A stretch of 64,000 nt of DNA, from assembly GCA_021521415.1 (NCBI GenBank), contig JAIQDT010009149.1, positions 1 through 64,000 on the forward strand. Direction: 5' to 3'. The notes beneath the pieces were generated by a model. The model was given only the letters and a program-made list of their open reading frames with translations, did no database searches and had not been told where the DNA came from. The stretch comes from Bidens hawaiensis. Lineage: Eukaryota > Streptophyta > Magnoliopsida > Asterales > Asteraceae. The translations under genes were made by a program, and so were the position numbers. This document shows, in pieces, positions 44,941 through 56,979 of this stretch; position 1 is the stretch's first letter; every line of letters starts with the position of its first letter.

Positions 44941-46457
44941 TAAACACCCAATTCACCGGGTGTGCTTGCCCCCTCAGAATCAATATCCGCTTTCATACTG
45001 TTAGCCACATCCGTAAAAAGCTCCTCCACATCATCCTCATCTTCATCACTTTCTGGTTCATCCACCAAATTACCAAACCGGTTACTAGTTTGGACATAAT
45101 GCTTTTCCTTTGACTCAACCCCCACAGCCATAGAAGTTGTAGGTTTACCCACGGGATGATTAGTGTCTTGGCTTTTAGAGGATGGTTTATTTACAGGTTG
45201 TGTCACAGCAGGTTTAGCTACCGGTCGATAGACAAGATTATGTTTCTTGACTTGCGTAATAACTTTTTTCTTTCCCTTCACCCTCTGGAAACCATCATCG
45301 TTAGTGACTTTCATTGGTTCTTCATTTAACTTTTTATGATGAACATGTTTCAGGCATTGAGTGTTCGAATGGCCAAACACTTCACATAAGGAACATCTGG
45401 GGGGCTCCCAATCATATTCAATCTTAATCTCCGAGATCTTGTTTGACTCCCCCCACGTATCCGGAACAGCAACAACCAGCTTCCTTTTAATGTCCTGATT
45501 TGCATGAAGTTCAACTTGAACTCTAGCAAAACTACTTCTTCCCCACGATTCCTTACACATATTGGCAGTGTAAGAATCAACACTTATCGGATCCCCAATT
45601 CTTGAAGCGAGCAAACTTAGACCCTCCTAAGTAAAAGCACCCAGAGGAATATTCTGTAATCTGACCCAAACCGGAACAGACCGTATATCCTCCTTTTCCA
45701 AATCTGACTCCATAGTCCAAATATTAAGAATAATGGGGACATTCCTAATCATCCAAGGACCATCCTCAATCAGCTGCATCATCCCAACTTCCGTATGAAA
45801 CTTGAAAAAGAAAAACCCTTTCGCATTCATCATAAGTCTCGTAAGCCCATATTTGTTCCAATTTTTCTTAGCAAAATACTCAACAACCGGAAAAGGAAGT
45901 CTGTTACCCAAAAAATAACCAAACAAAGTATTAGTAAACCTATCGTTAACTTTCTTGACAGATTCAACCGGGATAACCACATCAACTCCTTCCATTGTTG
46001 ACTCCACATTTAATTTTCTTAATGTTACCTTAGTTGTCTTGTTTTCAAGTTGGACAACACTCACATACGAAGGCTTTGAATTTTCCATATTTTTCTCCTT
46101 TCCTTCATCCCTTTGAATATTTAAAGAATCAGATCCAAAAACCATGTTATCACCCGAAACAAAGGCTGAAAAACCTCCATCTTGTTGAGTAGTTAACGAA
46201 TCAGATCCAAGAGCCTTGTTATCATTCAAAGCCACGGCTGAACAACCACCAGCTTTGTTGATTACATCATTTAAAGGAACATTGAATGTTGTGTTTGCAT
46301 CAAACGAAACAGACGAACTTGTAGCATTAGGGTTTCCCGAGGAACCAGTTTTCAGAATTCCCCTAAGAGGAAGAACCCCATCAATGTTGGTGACCCGATT
46401 GGTTGGAAACCCTTGCTTGATACGATCAACAAATCCATTACCACCCTTCTGCTCCAT
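44940..46457 (-). pseudogene. LINE ORF1, copy B
   Basis: Better preserved than copy A: only the shared in-frame stop near 45627 breaks it. From 45614 to 44940 it is a single 224-codon frame with the zinc-knuckle-like CSLCEVFGHSNTQC, a Lys-rich stretch and an acidic C-terminus. Its stop overlaps the ORF2 start as TAATG. Confidence 0.82.
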
Positions 46458-47060
46458 GCAAACCCTAGAACGAAAATAACACCCAAGAACAAGAACCAAG
46501 AACAAGAACCAGAATTCCAATCAACAAATAACAACCAAGAACCAAGAACGGCTGTTTACTTCTTAAACAAATCGGCTGGCCCAAGAAGAAACCCTAATCG
46601 GCCAAGGAAACCAAGATTCATGCAGCAATAAACCAAGAAACGGGCAAGAAAACCCTAAAACGACCAAGGCACTAAGAAAAAACGGCCAAGAAACTCTTAA
46701 TCGGCCAAGAAGAACACAGCTGCACAAAGATTAATGCAGCAAAAATCAAAAAACGGCCAAGAAAACCCTAATCGGAACACGGCTGCACCAAGAAGAAACC
46801 CTAATCTTGATTAACCACAAGATCCTTAATCAGTTAATAGGATTCGATCGATCTAACTAAACTATATCAATAGCCGTGATCAATAAGAAACCTACTAATC
46901 AATCAGAACCAAGGATTAGATCAAGATTGATGCAGAAAAAACCAAGAAACAGCCAAGAACCCTAATCGGTTCTCTCAACCACCAATAATTGTTATCTACC
47001 GATATATCCTATATTCTCAAATCATGAACTTTTTGATACTGAGGTTGTAGAATATTACTC
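46458..47060 (-). promoter_or_regulatory. LINE 5' UTR with AAACCCTAA motifs, copy B
   Basis: As in copy A, with a small extra repeat (AAGAACAAGAACC) at about 46485-46512 that accounts for part of the length difference. Confidence 0.5.
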
Positions 47061-47147
47061 TATAAGTTACAACTTTATAAGTTATAACTTATGACTTATA
47101 TAAGTTTCTATAAGGAGGTTAAATATGGAATCCAAAGCACCCCATAA

Positions 47148-47703
47148 CTTATATAATAAAACATAATAGAAGTTTAATTCTTACATTTTATAGATGTTAC
47201 AAGTTCAATTTTTGCATTTAATCTTTAAATATTATTAAAGCAATACAATTGTACACATGGCATTATTCTAGGCCCTTCAAATAGGATGCTACCTTGATGC
47301 CATGTGGAATATTTACTATTTTATTATTTCTAGCCATTAAAATAAATCAATATTAAATATTTGGAGGACACGGACCCATTTTCCAATTTATATAACCCAT
47401 GACCCGTAATAACCCGCTTTGTCCACAGAAAACTATACCCGGTCTATTTTTCATAATCCACAACCAATTCCACCACTCATTTTTCTCTCTAACCTCCTCA
47501 CGAACATACGAACCCTGATTCCGTAGCTCATATCCAACATCGAACGTCTATAGTATTTACCAACAATTTGATTCCGTTCTACTATGATTTTCTTCACTTC
47601 CAACGTTATTGATGTCTCCAATTGATTCGATTTCATTCAATTGATCGTCCTCAGATGAGATGTTATAAGGTTTTTTTGGTCAATTAATGCTGATTATAAC
47701 AGA
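47148..47703. other. Non-coding flank at the end of copy B
   Basis: Counterpart of 30337-30893, running on into unique DNA. No gene. Confidence 0.6.
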
Positions 47704-47844
47704 TCGATTCTCCGATGAATATATTAATTAATGGTAATTAACAATCCATTCTTGCATGTAGAGTTAGTTATTTACTATAATATCCGATGAATATATTCCG
47801 ACCAATTTTTATAAGCATATTTTATGTTTTCTGAGATTTTCCGG

Positions 47845-48118
47845 CCAATTTGTTATTGTTTTGTTTAGTGAATATTAAGAAGTGAATTTCCGTCCAATTT
47901 GTAAATTTTTTTCGTCCAATTTTTTATGCTTTCTTTGTCCAATTCTTAAATTTTTCGTCCAATTTCTTATTGTTTTGTTTACTAAATGTTAAGAAGTGAA
48001 TTTCCGTCCAATTTCGGATTTTTTTTCCGTCCAATTTGTTATTGTATTCTTTACTAAATATTAACAAACATAATTTCGGTCCAATTTTTGATTTTTTCTC
48101 CGGCCAATTTTGATTCAG
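47845..48118. repeat. Degenerate tandem repeat built on CCGTCCAATTT
   Basis: The core (T)CCGTCCAATTT or CGGCCAATTT recurs about eight times, partly in larger units with TTACTAAATNTTAAGAAGTGAA-like linkers of roughly 75-80 bp. The copies are diverged, so the array is old. Confidence 0.6.
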
Positions 48119-49854
48119 TTTTATCAAAAGTCAGAAAGTTTGATTTAATAAGACAATTGTTTTGAATGTTTAATAAATTTGTTTGTAAATTATTTGTTTC
48201 ATATATAATATTAATCTTTAATATTCCAGAAATTTAATTATAAATTTACTAATTTTTTTATTAATAATTACTAAATTATAAATTTACTAAATTTACTATA
48301 TTATATTAGTGATCTTTAAAATACATATTAAAGTATAATACTGATCTTTCAAATATAATTTATTTTAAAATTTTCTAAAAATATAAATGTACATTAACTT
48401 AATCCGTTATTAGTTTACATGTTTACTATAATTTGAAAATCAAATTATATTTAAAGCTTTGACTAAAAAACGATAATTAAGGAAATAATTTATGTTTTAA
48501 TTATTGTTATTATTTGATTCATAAATTACTCAATGTATTTTATTAAATATTAACTGATTTTCGAGAAACCTTTAACATGAAAATATGAAATATTAGAATA
48601 TAATACATTCTAATAATACTTTTTTTATAATCAATTGGTTATTTTTGAAATGATTATTTGAGTATAATTTATTTTTTTAATTTATAATATTCAATGTATA
48701 ATTATTCTAATAATAGTATTTTTTTATAATCAATATGTTATTTTTGGAGATAATTATTTACAATAAACCGGTTTATTATATTCAAACTTATGTTTAAAAG
48801 TTTTTATACATAACACGTTTAACAAAATTAATATTATCTAATCATACTATGTTTTAATTTGTGGTCAAAATTTTGAATTTCAAATAAGAACAAATTAAAT
48901 TCTTGATTGTTTTTACAAACTATTTTTGTTATGCAGTCAAAAAGTTAGTTTAAAACGGATTTGACATTTTCGTAATAACAAATTAAATTTCAAAACTATT
49001 TAGAGTTAAATACATATTTTTTAATGGGTAGCTCGGGTTTGATTTTCCTTTTAACACACACACACACATGTATATACACACTTATTTAGCAACCGATTGT
49101 ATGATAAAGTTAATATTTCCAAAGTCAACATAAATTTTTTAATCTTTCTAAAGTTATTTGAAAATTCATGTATTGTAAAACGTTTTTAAGTTTTTCAAGT
49201 TAAACAAAATATTAATGTCAGTAATTTAAAAGTTTTTTGCAAGATTGGTTGTCAAAAACCAAAATAAAATTCATAATTTTTTGAAGTTGACTAATTCCAA
49301 TTTTTTTATATTTTATAACTATTTTGAAAATATTTAAAAACGGGTTGCTTTAAAAGAGTATCAAATTTGTTAGGTATAAAATGACGGCCAAAAAGGTTTT
49401 TATTGATATATCTTTTTGGTTTAATGGTTTAAGTTAGAAAGATGTTTTTTGTTATCATTTTACTTTGTTTATTGTTGTATGTTATTTTGTTTTAATAAAA
49501 ACAAAAATTTAATAAAAACAACTTTATTAATGTTCAAATGTTACTCGTTATTAAATATGTTATTATGGTATATTTAATTTGGATGCTATTGTTTTAATAT
49601 ATTTTCAGGTGGTGAAGCAAAATGAGTTTCTTTTGGTAAAATGTTTGAAAAAGTTGACGGTGGTTTAATATGAAAGAACATGTTTATCTTTTATTGATGT
49701 TTTTTGGTTGTTCGGTGTAATAACTTATTGTAACTTTTAACTTTTAATATCTAGACAATATAAATGGTTAACGTTTTGGTCCGAAAGTTTGAAGAAGTTT
49801 TATGTTGCTTGAATTTGTTGTTTAAATTTATTATGTTTGTTAACATGTTTTCCA

Positions 49855-49871
49855 CCCGTGTGTAACACGGG
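49855..49871. repeat. Hairpin CCCGTGT/ACACGGG, possible Helitron-type 3' end
   Basis: 7-bp arms and a 3-base loop, followed after 8 bases by CATAGT. Plant Helitrons end with such a hairpin and then CTAGT. The terminal motif is imperfect and no 5' TC end was found, so this is weak. Confidence 0.25.
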
Positions 49872-50229
49872 CTATACCATAGTAAGGTACTAATTAAATT
49901 ACTTTATGTAAAAAAGCAAAACTTATGTTATCCTATAATATTCACATACTATATATACTATATGTTGACCATCATTTATGTGTTTTTATTATAGGAATCT
50001 TCACAAAATAGCCTATTTTAACTATGATTTTCTAGAAATACACTACAAGAAAAGCTGGCTTTAGGGGCAACGCCTTTAGGAGCGATGGCCGCTTTTAGGG
50101 GCGACAAGCCCCGATCATCGTTGCACAAGGCTAGAATAAACCCAACCCGTTGATATGGATATTGATTTGACGGCTAGGGTTTTATCGTACAAGAAATGAT
50201 TAGGGGCGAGGTAATAGGGGCGACCCGTC

Positions 50230-51280
50230 GTCCCTAATACCCTTTATTATTTCCAGATGTGTTTTCCCTCCTCTCTTCCTCCTTTTTCACCATTTCCCAC
50301 CATTAATTCACTCTTAACTCCTATCCGTCTCCTCTCCTGCCATAACCATTTTCCATCGTTTTCCGGCCAACACCCCACCACCGAGCCGTGACCACCATCT
50401 CCTCAGCATCACCGTTTCGTCACCACCACCGATCCCCATCACCACTATCGATCTGTTACCACTATCGATCTGTTACCACCACCGATGCTCGTCCTACGCG
50501 AGTCCGTCACCAATACCGATTCGTCACCACAGCGAACCGTTACCTTCTCCGAGCCGTCACCACCGCCGAGCCGTACCACCTCTAAGCCGTCACCATCTCC
50601 TCACCTCCACCGTGAGTCACCAACACCGACAGGTCACCACCACCGAGCCTAGCTGTTGGAGTTTGCATCCTTGCTGGATTTCATATCCTTTCCAGAGTTC
50701 ACGTCACCACCACTAGAAATAGGTATGTACATTTTTATTTTCATATCTTTTTTTTATTTCTTATTATATTTGTCATGCCAAGTAGATCTAGATTAACCTT
50801 CGTTTGATTCGGAAACTATAAGATTGCCTATCCATTTACTTATGATTATTTATAAATATATACAAAAATTTTAAATTTGGTTGATGTAAAGAACAAAATG
50901 AAAGTGAGCAGATTTGTATATGAATTGCTTAACGGATTTATGTATGATGGCTCGATGAGAACGGATTTGGGTGTGGATAGCTTAACAGATTTGTGTTTAA
51001 AATGGTTGGTTTCGTTGGATTTAAACTGATTGGTTTGGTTTAAAATGATTTGTATTTAATTGCTCGGTTAAACTGATTTTGTTTCTTGATATGGGTCTAT
51101 GTTGTGTTGTCTAATAATTGACCCCGAGCCACTGTGTGTGTAAAAAATAACGATATTTTAAATCACCCTTAAGCGTATTTAAAATCTTCATTTTAATCAT
51201 TAAAAGCTTATATATATTCGCCCAAAATTGATTTAGAAATCAATTTTGGGTTGTCCCTGATTTGGGACTGCTTTTTGAAT
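50230..51280. other. CACTA left interior with CACCAC-rich block
   Basis: 50260-50700 is Pro/Thr/His-coding low-complexity DNA (CACCACC, CACCGAGCCGTCACC repeats), then intron-like AT-rich DNA. The 65-codon frame at 50388-50585 is such a repeat. It may have been a 5' exon or captured DNA; I recognise no protein. Confidence 0.45.
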
Positions 51281-51285
51281 ATTTT

Positions 51286-51708
51286 TTTAACAAACCACAA
51301 ATAAAGAATAAAGAGATAAGTGAATGAAATCCCATCCCACATTGGTGGAGGAAAGGAAAGGAGAGGCTTCCACCTTAGTATAAATAGGTTTGTATGTTTC
51401 TTGTCCCACATTGCTAGATTATAAAACTAGTGAGCTCTTTATAAGAAAGAAAATCCATATGTTAATGTTCTTATAAGACATATCACACCCAGTGGAGGGT
51501 GCGAAGCACCCAAACGCGCATGCGCACGGGCACGAGCTCGGGCAAAGTGCAATGGGTGCAATGTGGCGCTTTGATGGCGCACTTCGCACGCACGCATCGC
51601 GACGAGCCGCTTAAGGGCCGCCTTAGTATTTTTGTCTCCCATCGCGATACGCGATAGGTTTGGGTTAGCCTAATCACGTACCGCGATGATGTGTAACCTT
51701 ATCCAAAT
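51286..51708 (+). repeat. Truncated 5' LTR of chromovirus element 2
   Basis: Aligns with 55000-55440, including the CATCGCGATACGCGAT motif at 51640-51655. Similarity stops exactly after TTATCCAAAT, where gag begins. Confidence 0.88.
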
Positions 51709-52480
51709 GTGCTGAAGAAGATAAAATATTATATGCTTCTAACCTTTTTATTAATGAAGCAATGGAATTGTGGAACACGATTCTCCAATAAAAAGGAAGC
51801 CACATAGTCTATACTATGATCTGGGAAGAATTTAAGGAAATAGTAGAAAGGAAATTTTTTCCTCCTCATAAAAGAGAAAAGATTGCTACTATGTTCTTAA
51901 ACCACAAGATGGAAGGTGTGAAGTGTCGTGGGTATACGACAAAATTCTTCGAATATGCAAGAATGGTACCGGCTTTGGCTTCGCAGAATCAGTACTAATT
52001 TCTCGTTATATTTGGGGATTAGTAAGTGAAATTCGCGATCTGGTAAAGTCAGCTAGACCTCAGACTATTGAAGAAACAGTTGAACTAGCGAATACTCTGA
52101 CAGACGGATTAGTCCGAACTCAGGAAGAAAACAAAAAGAAAGATCTAGCCCAGAATATTACCCAACAGTTTCAGAAAAAAGGAACAGGGCAATCCTATGC
52201 TCATCCTTTCTGTAGAACATGCAAAAAAAGGCATTCAGGGAGATGCGATTTTAAGAAAACTAAGTATTGCAATTATTGGAAAATGGCTGGACATACAGAT
52301 GAAGAATGTAGGAGAAAAGAAAGCCGTGTTTGCTATAACTACAGAGAACCTAGCCACATCTGTCCAGAATGTCCAAAGCTGATAAAGGTGTCTGAAAACA
52401 AAGCAAAGAACACAAATGAACCTAAGAAGAACGCACGAGCTTTTCAGCTTACTGCACAAGAAGCAGCAATGATTCCTGAC
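51709..52480 (+). pseudogene. Gag of chromovirus element 2
   Basis: IWEEFKEIVERKFFPPHKREK at 51816-51880 is the retrotransposon gag core. After a frameshift the frame at 51923 carries ISRYIWGLVSEIRDLVKSARP and two zinc knuckles, CNYWKMAGHTDEEC and CYNYREPSHICPEC. Each has lost its second Cys (to Trp and Tyr), so nucleic-acid binding would be impaired. It ends at the joint to reverse transcriptase, with no protease between. Confidence 0.8.
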
Positions 52481-52855
52481 GTTTGTCAAAAAGAAAGATG
52501 GGTCAATGCATATATGTATCAATTATAGAGAATTGAATAAAGTCACAATTAAGAATCGGTATCCTTTACCGAGAATTGATGATTTATTTGATCAACTCCA
52601 AGGAGCTCGATATTTTTCTAAAATCGATTTACGCTCAGGATACCATCAATTAAAAGTTCAAGAAGAAGATGTTCCTAAAACATCTTTTAGGATAAGATAT
52701 GATCATTATGAGTTTACAGTCATGCCATTTGGTTTAACCAATGCACCAGCTGCATTTATGGATATGATGAACCGAATATGTAAACCATATTTGAATAAAT
52801 TTGTAATTGTTTTCATAGATGATATACTTATTTATTCCAAAATTTTGAATGAAGC
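52481..52855 (+). pseudogene. Reverse transcriptase of chromovirus element 2, N-terminally truncated
   Basis: [49 protein letters not shown] and the catalytic [10 protein letters not shown] are clear. The segment upstream of [15 protein letters not shown] is missing, and the region after ILIYSK (normally KLYAKFSKCEFW) is deleted. Confidence 0.85.
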
Positions 52856-52995
52856 ATCTAAAATTTCGAATTTCTGTAGGAGTTTTAGGAATTTCCCAAT
52901 TTGTAATAGCTTCTATTTTGGAAGGGTCCACGTGAATACCTTCATGGTTAATAGGATTAGCAGGATATTATAGACGCTTCATTCAAAATTTTTCC
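52842..52995. repeat. Local inversion/fold-back in chromovirus element 2
   Basis: The minus strand of about 52855-52945 reads [20 protein letters not shown], the plus-sense connection domain of this family, so the piece is inverted. It is bracketed by the inverted repeat AAAATTTTGAATGAAGC (52842-52858) and a matching GCTTCATTCAAAATTTT near 52978-52995, one base apart in places. Plus-sense [13 protein letters not shown] resumes at about 52957. Confidence 0.85.
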
Positions 52996-53514
52996 CGAAC
53001 AACAGTTCCGTTGACCAAGTTAACGTGTAAGAATGTCATGTTTGAATGGGGACCTAAGCAAGAAGAAGCTTTTATAACTTTGAAGCAAAAGTTAACAAAT
53101 GCCCCAATAGTTGCACTACCAGAAGGAACTGAAGATTTTACAGTTTGTTGTGATGCTTCTAAATCAAGATTGGGATGTGTATTAATGCAACGTGAAAATG
53201 TCATTGCTTACGCATCTAGACAATTAAAGAAGCACGAAGAGGAGAATTATACAACACATGACTTAGAATTGGGAGCAATAATTTTTGCCCTAAAGATTTG
53301 TAGACACTATTTATATGGTAGTAAGTATACCGTATTCACATATCATAAAAGTATAAAATATATCTTTTGGCAAAAGGAGCTTAACATGAGGCAAAGACGC
53401 TGGATGGAAATTCTTAGCGACTATGATTGTGAAATCTTATACCGTGAAGGTAAGACAAATATAGTAGCCGATGCATTAAGTAGAAAAGAGCATGAGAAAC
53501 CTAAAAGAGTGTGA
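52957..53514 (+). pseudogene. RNase H of chromovirus element 2
   Basis: After [19 protein letters not shown] the frame reads [18 protein letters not shown] (Asp), [20 protein letters not shown] (Glu) and [11 protein letters not shown], where the family has TDHKS, so the third acidic residue has become Tyr. It ends with [14 protein letters not shown]. One long open frame, 53011-53514. Confidence 0.85.
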
Positions 53515-54960
53515 GCTCTAAGGTTAGAACTTCAAATCAATTTAATTGATGAGTAAAGAATGCTCAGAAACAAGCAATATAAGAAAATAATATTGCTGAT
53601 GAGAAAAGAAATGGTACCATTGATCTACTTGTCAAATGAAATGATGAAATTCTCCGAATGGAGAACAGGATCTGGATACCAATCATAGGAGGATTACGAG
53701 AAAAGATTCTTGAAAAATCCCGTAAATCAAAATACACAATGCATCCCGAAAGAGATAAAATGTATCAAGATTTGAAGAAAATCTATTGGTGGATAGGAAT
53801 GAAAAAGGACATAACTAGTTATGTTTCAAAATGATTAACTTGTTCACAAGTTAAAGCAGAACATCAGAAGCCATCCGGATTACTTCAACAATTAGAAATG
53901 CCAGAATGAAAATGGGAATTAATAACAATGGATTTTGTTACCAAATTACCTACCACAAGAAGAGGTAATGACACAATCTGGGTGATTGTGGACAGAAAAT
54001 CAGCTCATTTTATACCAATGAAAGAAACTTGCAAAATGGAACAATTAGCTAAGTTGTATGTAGACAAAGTTGTCTCATTAAATGGAGTTCCATTATCCAT
54101 TGTATCGGATCAGGATAGCTGTTTTACTTCTCATTTTTGGAAAAGTTTCCAAGTAACTATGGGAACAAAATTAAACTTGAGCACGACATACCATCCACAG
54201 ACTGATGGTCAATGTGAAAGGACCATACAAACATAGGAAGACATTCTAAGAGCATGTGTAATAGATTTTGGTGGAAATTGGGATGACAATTTACCACTAT
54301 TAGAATTCTCCTATAATAACAGTTATCATACAAGCATTAATGCTACCCCATTTGAAGCCCTTTATGGACGAAGATGCAAAACTCTAGTGTGTTAGGCAGA
54401 AATAGAAGGAAAACAATTATCAGGTCCTGAAATCATACAAGAAAGTACTGATAAGATAAATCAAGTTAAGGAAAGATTAAAGATCGCACGAGATCGTCAG
54501 AAAAGTGATGCGGATCATCGACGTAAACCATTGGAATTTCAAGTTGGAGACAAATTGCTACTGAAAGTATCTCCATGGAAGGGAGTAATCTGATTCGGTA
54601 AAAGAGGAAAGTTAAGTCCAAGATTTGTTGGACCATTTCAAATTCTCAAACGAATTGGACCAGTAGCCTATTAGCTAGAATTACTAGAGGAAATGTCAGG
54701 TATACATGATGTATTTCATGTAAGTAACTTAAGGAAATGTTTAGCTGATAAAACACTAGAAGTACCCCTTCAAGAAATAAAGGTAAAAGAAAAGGTTGAA
54801 ATTCGTTGAGAAACCTTTGCAAATTGAAGATAGAAAGATCAAGAATCTCAAGCATAAAAGAATAGTTCTGGTCAAAGTGAAGTGGGATTCAAAGCGTGAA
54901 CCAGAATATACTTGGGAATTGGAGTCTGAAATGAAACGATAGTACCCACACTTATTCCAA
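53515..54960 (+). pseudogene. Integrase and C-terminal domain of chromovirus element 2
   Basis: 53520-53900 holds the degraded zinc-binding part. The core frame 53928-54236 has [20 protein letters not shown] (first Asp), [16 protein letters not shown] (second Asp) and [15 protein letters not shown] (Glu), so all three remain. A stop follows. The C-terminal domain is readable with indels to 54945, with GIHDVFHVSNLRKCLADK near 54705 and PEYTWELESEMKR near 54905-54940. Confidence 0.82.
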
Positions 54961-54985
54961 TAAAATCTCAATGACGAGTTCAAAA

Positions 54986-54997
54986 TAAGGAGGGGAG
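54986..54997 (+). promoter_or_regulatory. Polypurine tract of chromovirus element 2
   Basis: TAAGGAGGGGAG lies directly before the 3' LTR. Confidence 0.75.
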
Positions 54998-54999
54998 AC

Positions 55000-56673
55000 T
55001 ATAACAAACCACAAATAAAGAATAAAGAGATAAGTGAAGGATATCCCATCCCACATTGGTGAGGAAAGGAAAGGAGAGGCTTCCACTTTAGTACAAATAG
55101 GTTTGTAAGTTTCTTGTCCCACATCGCTAGATTATAAAACTAGTGAGCTCTTTATAAGAAAGAAATCGATATGTTAATGTTCTTATAAGACATATCACAC
55201 CCAGTGGTCCTAGCAGAGGGTGCGAAGCACCCAAATGCGTACGCGCACTCGCACGGGCTCAGGCTCGGGCACGGGTTCGGGCGTGCGATGGGTGCAATGT
55301 GGCGCTTTGATGGCGCACTTCGCACGCTCGCATCTCCGCGAGCCGCTTAAGGGCCGCCTTAGTATTTTTGTCTCCCATCGCGATACGCCACAGGTTTGGG
55401 TTAGCCTCATCACGTACCGCGATGATGTGTAACCTTATCCAAATATATGGCGGCTTAGCGATAGGCTGATATAGCTACCCATTGCGTACCAAGACGTGGA
55501 GGTTACGCAGACGAGACACGAGTCAGTCCTAGGGCTGACTCGACATAGCTACAAGATTCTTCGCGATACGCGGAGAATTTCTATTTATGGCCATCGCGTA
55601 CCGCGATGGGGTCCAGAACTTGCTATAAATAGGAAGCCAACGGGACTTCATTCCTTGCTCAATTATCTGTTTTCTCTGGAATTTCTCACACACATATAAA
55701 CTATATATTAATAGTATAATACCCGAGTTATTGTAACGATACCCGATCGAAAGAAATATACACGAATCCGAAAGCTCTTCCTGTTAAGGTATGACATTGT
55801 GCCATCGTGTAAAGTTTCTACTCTCGTGATCATCGTTATGATTATTGGTTTTATACTAATCTAGCTATACTACATTGTGTTTATCCTAGATGCTTAATAC
55901 CAGGAGGTGTTACTTAATTGTAAACTTGCAAGGTGAGACATTAGATATTTTGTACCACACACATTTGTGTGAGAAAACTGTTTTCCGACACTATCATGAT
56001 GATTTCAAAACCTATAAAACTCATGGCGGAGGGTCTAAATGTTTTTAAATATATTTTTAAAAAGTATTTTAAATACATTACAGTGATTAAGTCTCTGTAG
56101 ACTTACGGGATGGTTACTACTGGTGTTGTGGGGTTTTGTATACAAGGCTTGCCTACTGGGCTATTATACGTTACTTATTGGACAAGTGTTAGCCAATCAG
56201 TAATATGACCACAGTCATAGATACGGTTGAGTGACAAGTAACTTTTGGTAATTTGTAAGCAGCCAGATGTAAAAACATCTTAATGCTGTAACTGTAAAAT
56301 GTGTCATTTACAAATGAATGTACTCACCAGTATTTCTTGTTGATCAAATATTTTAAACGTGTTTCAGGTGACTTGTTAGAGACAAAGGAATGATGCCTGC
56401 GGGCTTCCAGCTTAAATAAGTGGCTTGTCACCAGAATAAAGAAACGTGTTTTGTAAATAAGGGTTTAACCCTATAAAACTTATGTTTGTATCAAAATAGA
56501 TTAAATTCCCGTTTTATCATAATAATAATCATGGTGTTTTTATAACTCTGATCATTTTTCCGAACTACGGTTCTGATGAAATTTTCCGCTGCAAAATAAT
56601 TTAATAAACACCGATACGACCAATCAATGTTAACGACTCCCCTCCCGGGGTATAGTGTTCGGGGGTTGTGACA
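55000..56673 (+). repeat. 3' LTR of chromovirus element 2
   Basis: 1674 bp, starting TATAACAAACC (TGTAAC in relatives) and ending GTTGTGACA. It carries the CCATCGCG/CGCGATGG inverted repeat at 55591-55609 and further variants at 55372-55600. Confidence 0.88.
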
Positions 56674-56979
56674 ATTTTATCTCATTTAGGATGTGAATGT
56701 GTATTACATTATTGTTTGTTTAAGAAAGATTTGGTTATCATTTCGCCATTGCTCCTCGGTAATGTATATATATACATACTTTGGAGCTAAGGGGAAATGC
56801 TGCTGAATAGTTCTTAAAAAAACAATCATGTAATACACATTCATATATGAGACAAAGTATTCAAAAAGTGGGTTTAGCAGCCTACCCTTGGGAATACTCT
56901 ATTTAATATCCAAACAATCACATAATACTCTCCTATAGGATTAACCTTTAACCCTGAATTTGTTTCAGCTGCATTATCA

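Larger units (their letters stand above)
41074..47060 (-). mobile_element. L1-type LINE retrotransposon, copy B
   Basis: Same insertion as the copy A LINE. The 15-bp target-site duplication TATAAGTTACAACTT is exact at 41059-41073 and 47061-47075. Confidence 0.92.
40972..47144. mobile_element. Tourist-like MITE remnant hosting the LINE, copy B
   Basis: Ends TGAGGTGTTTGG and, reversed, TGGGGTGCTTTGGATTCC, flanked by TAA on both sides. The right end here is closer to the left end than in copy A. Confidence 0.55.
30894..47703. repeat. Tandem segmental duplication, copy B (16,810 bp)
   Basis: Direct repeat of 12989-30893. It starts with TCGGTTCCC, i.e. the copia LTR without its terminal TG, directly after flank sequence ending GGA. 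Its right side continues into unique DNA after 47703 (TCGATTCTCC). The shared TCG is the junction microhomology. Confidence 0.92.
47704..49983. other. AT-rich intergenic DNA
   Basis: No gene is seen. It contains a degenerate tandem repeat (47845-48118), a short CA run at 49054-49068 and a 7-bp-arm hairpin at 49855-49871. It is probably old, decayed transposon DNA. Confidence 0.6.
51286..56673 (+). mobile_element. Ty3/gypsy chromovirus-type element 2, internally deleted
   Basis: TSD ATTTT at 51281-51285 and 56674-56678. The 5' LTR is cut to 423 bp and fused directly to gag, so the primer-binding site is lost. Protease is deleted between gag and reverse transcriptase, and a short segment is inverted before RNase H. 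RNase H, integrase, C-terminal domain, polypurine tract and a 1674-bp 3' LTR follow. It is a same-family relative of 6567-9690. Confidence 0.88.

Noticed and set aside
50388..50585. 65-codon frame as a CACTA protein
   Set aside because: Repeat of CACC-type codons with no similarity to transposase.
55210..55432. Frames on both strands in the GC-rich LTR part
   Set aside because: Within LTR DNA and present in both LTRs; no domain.
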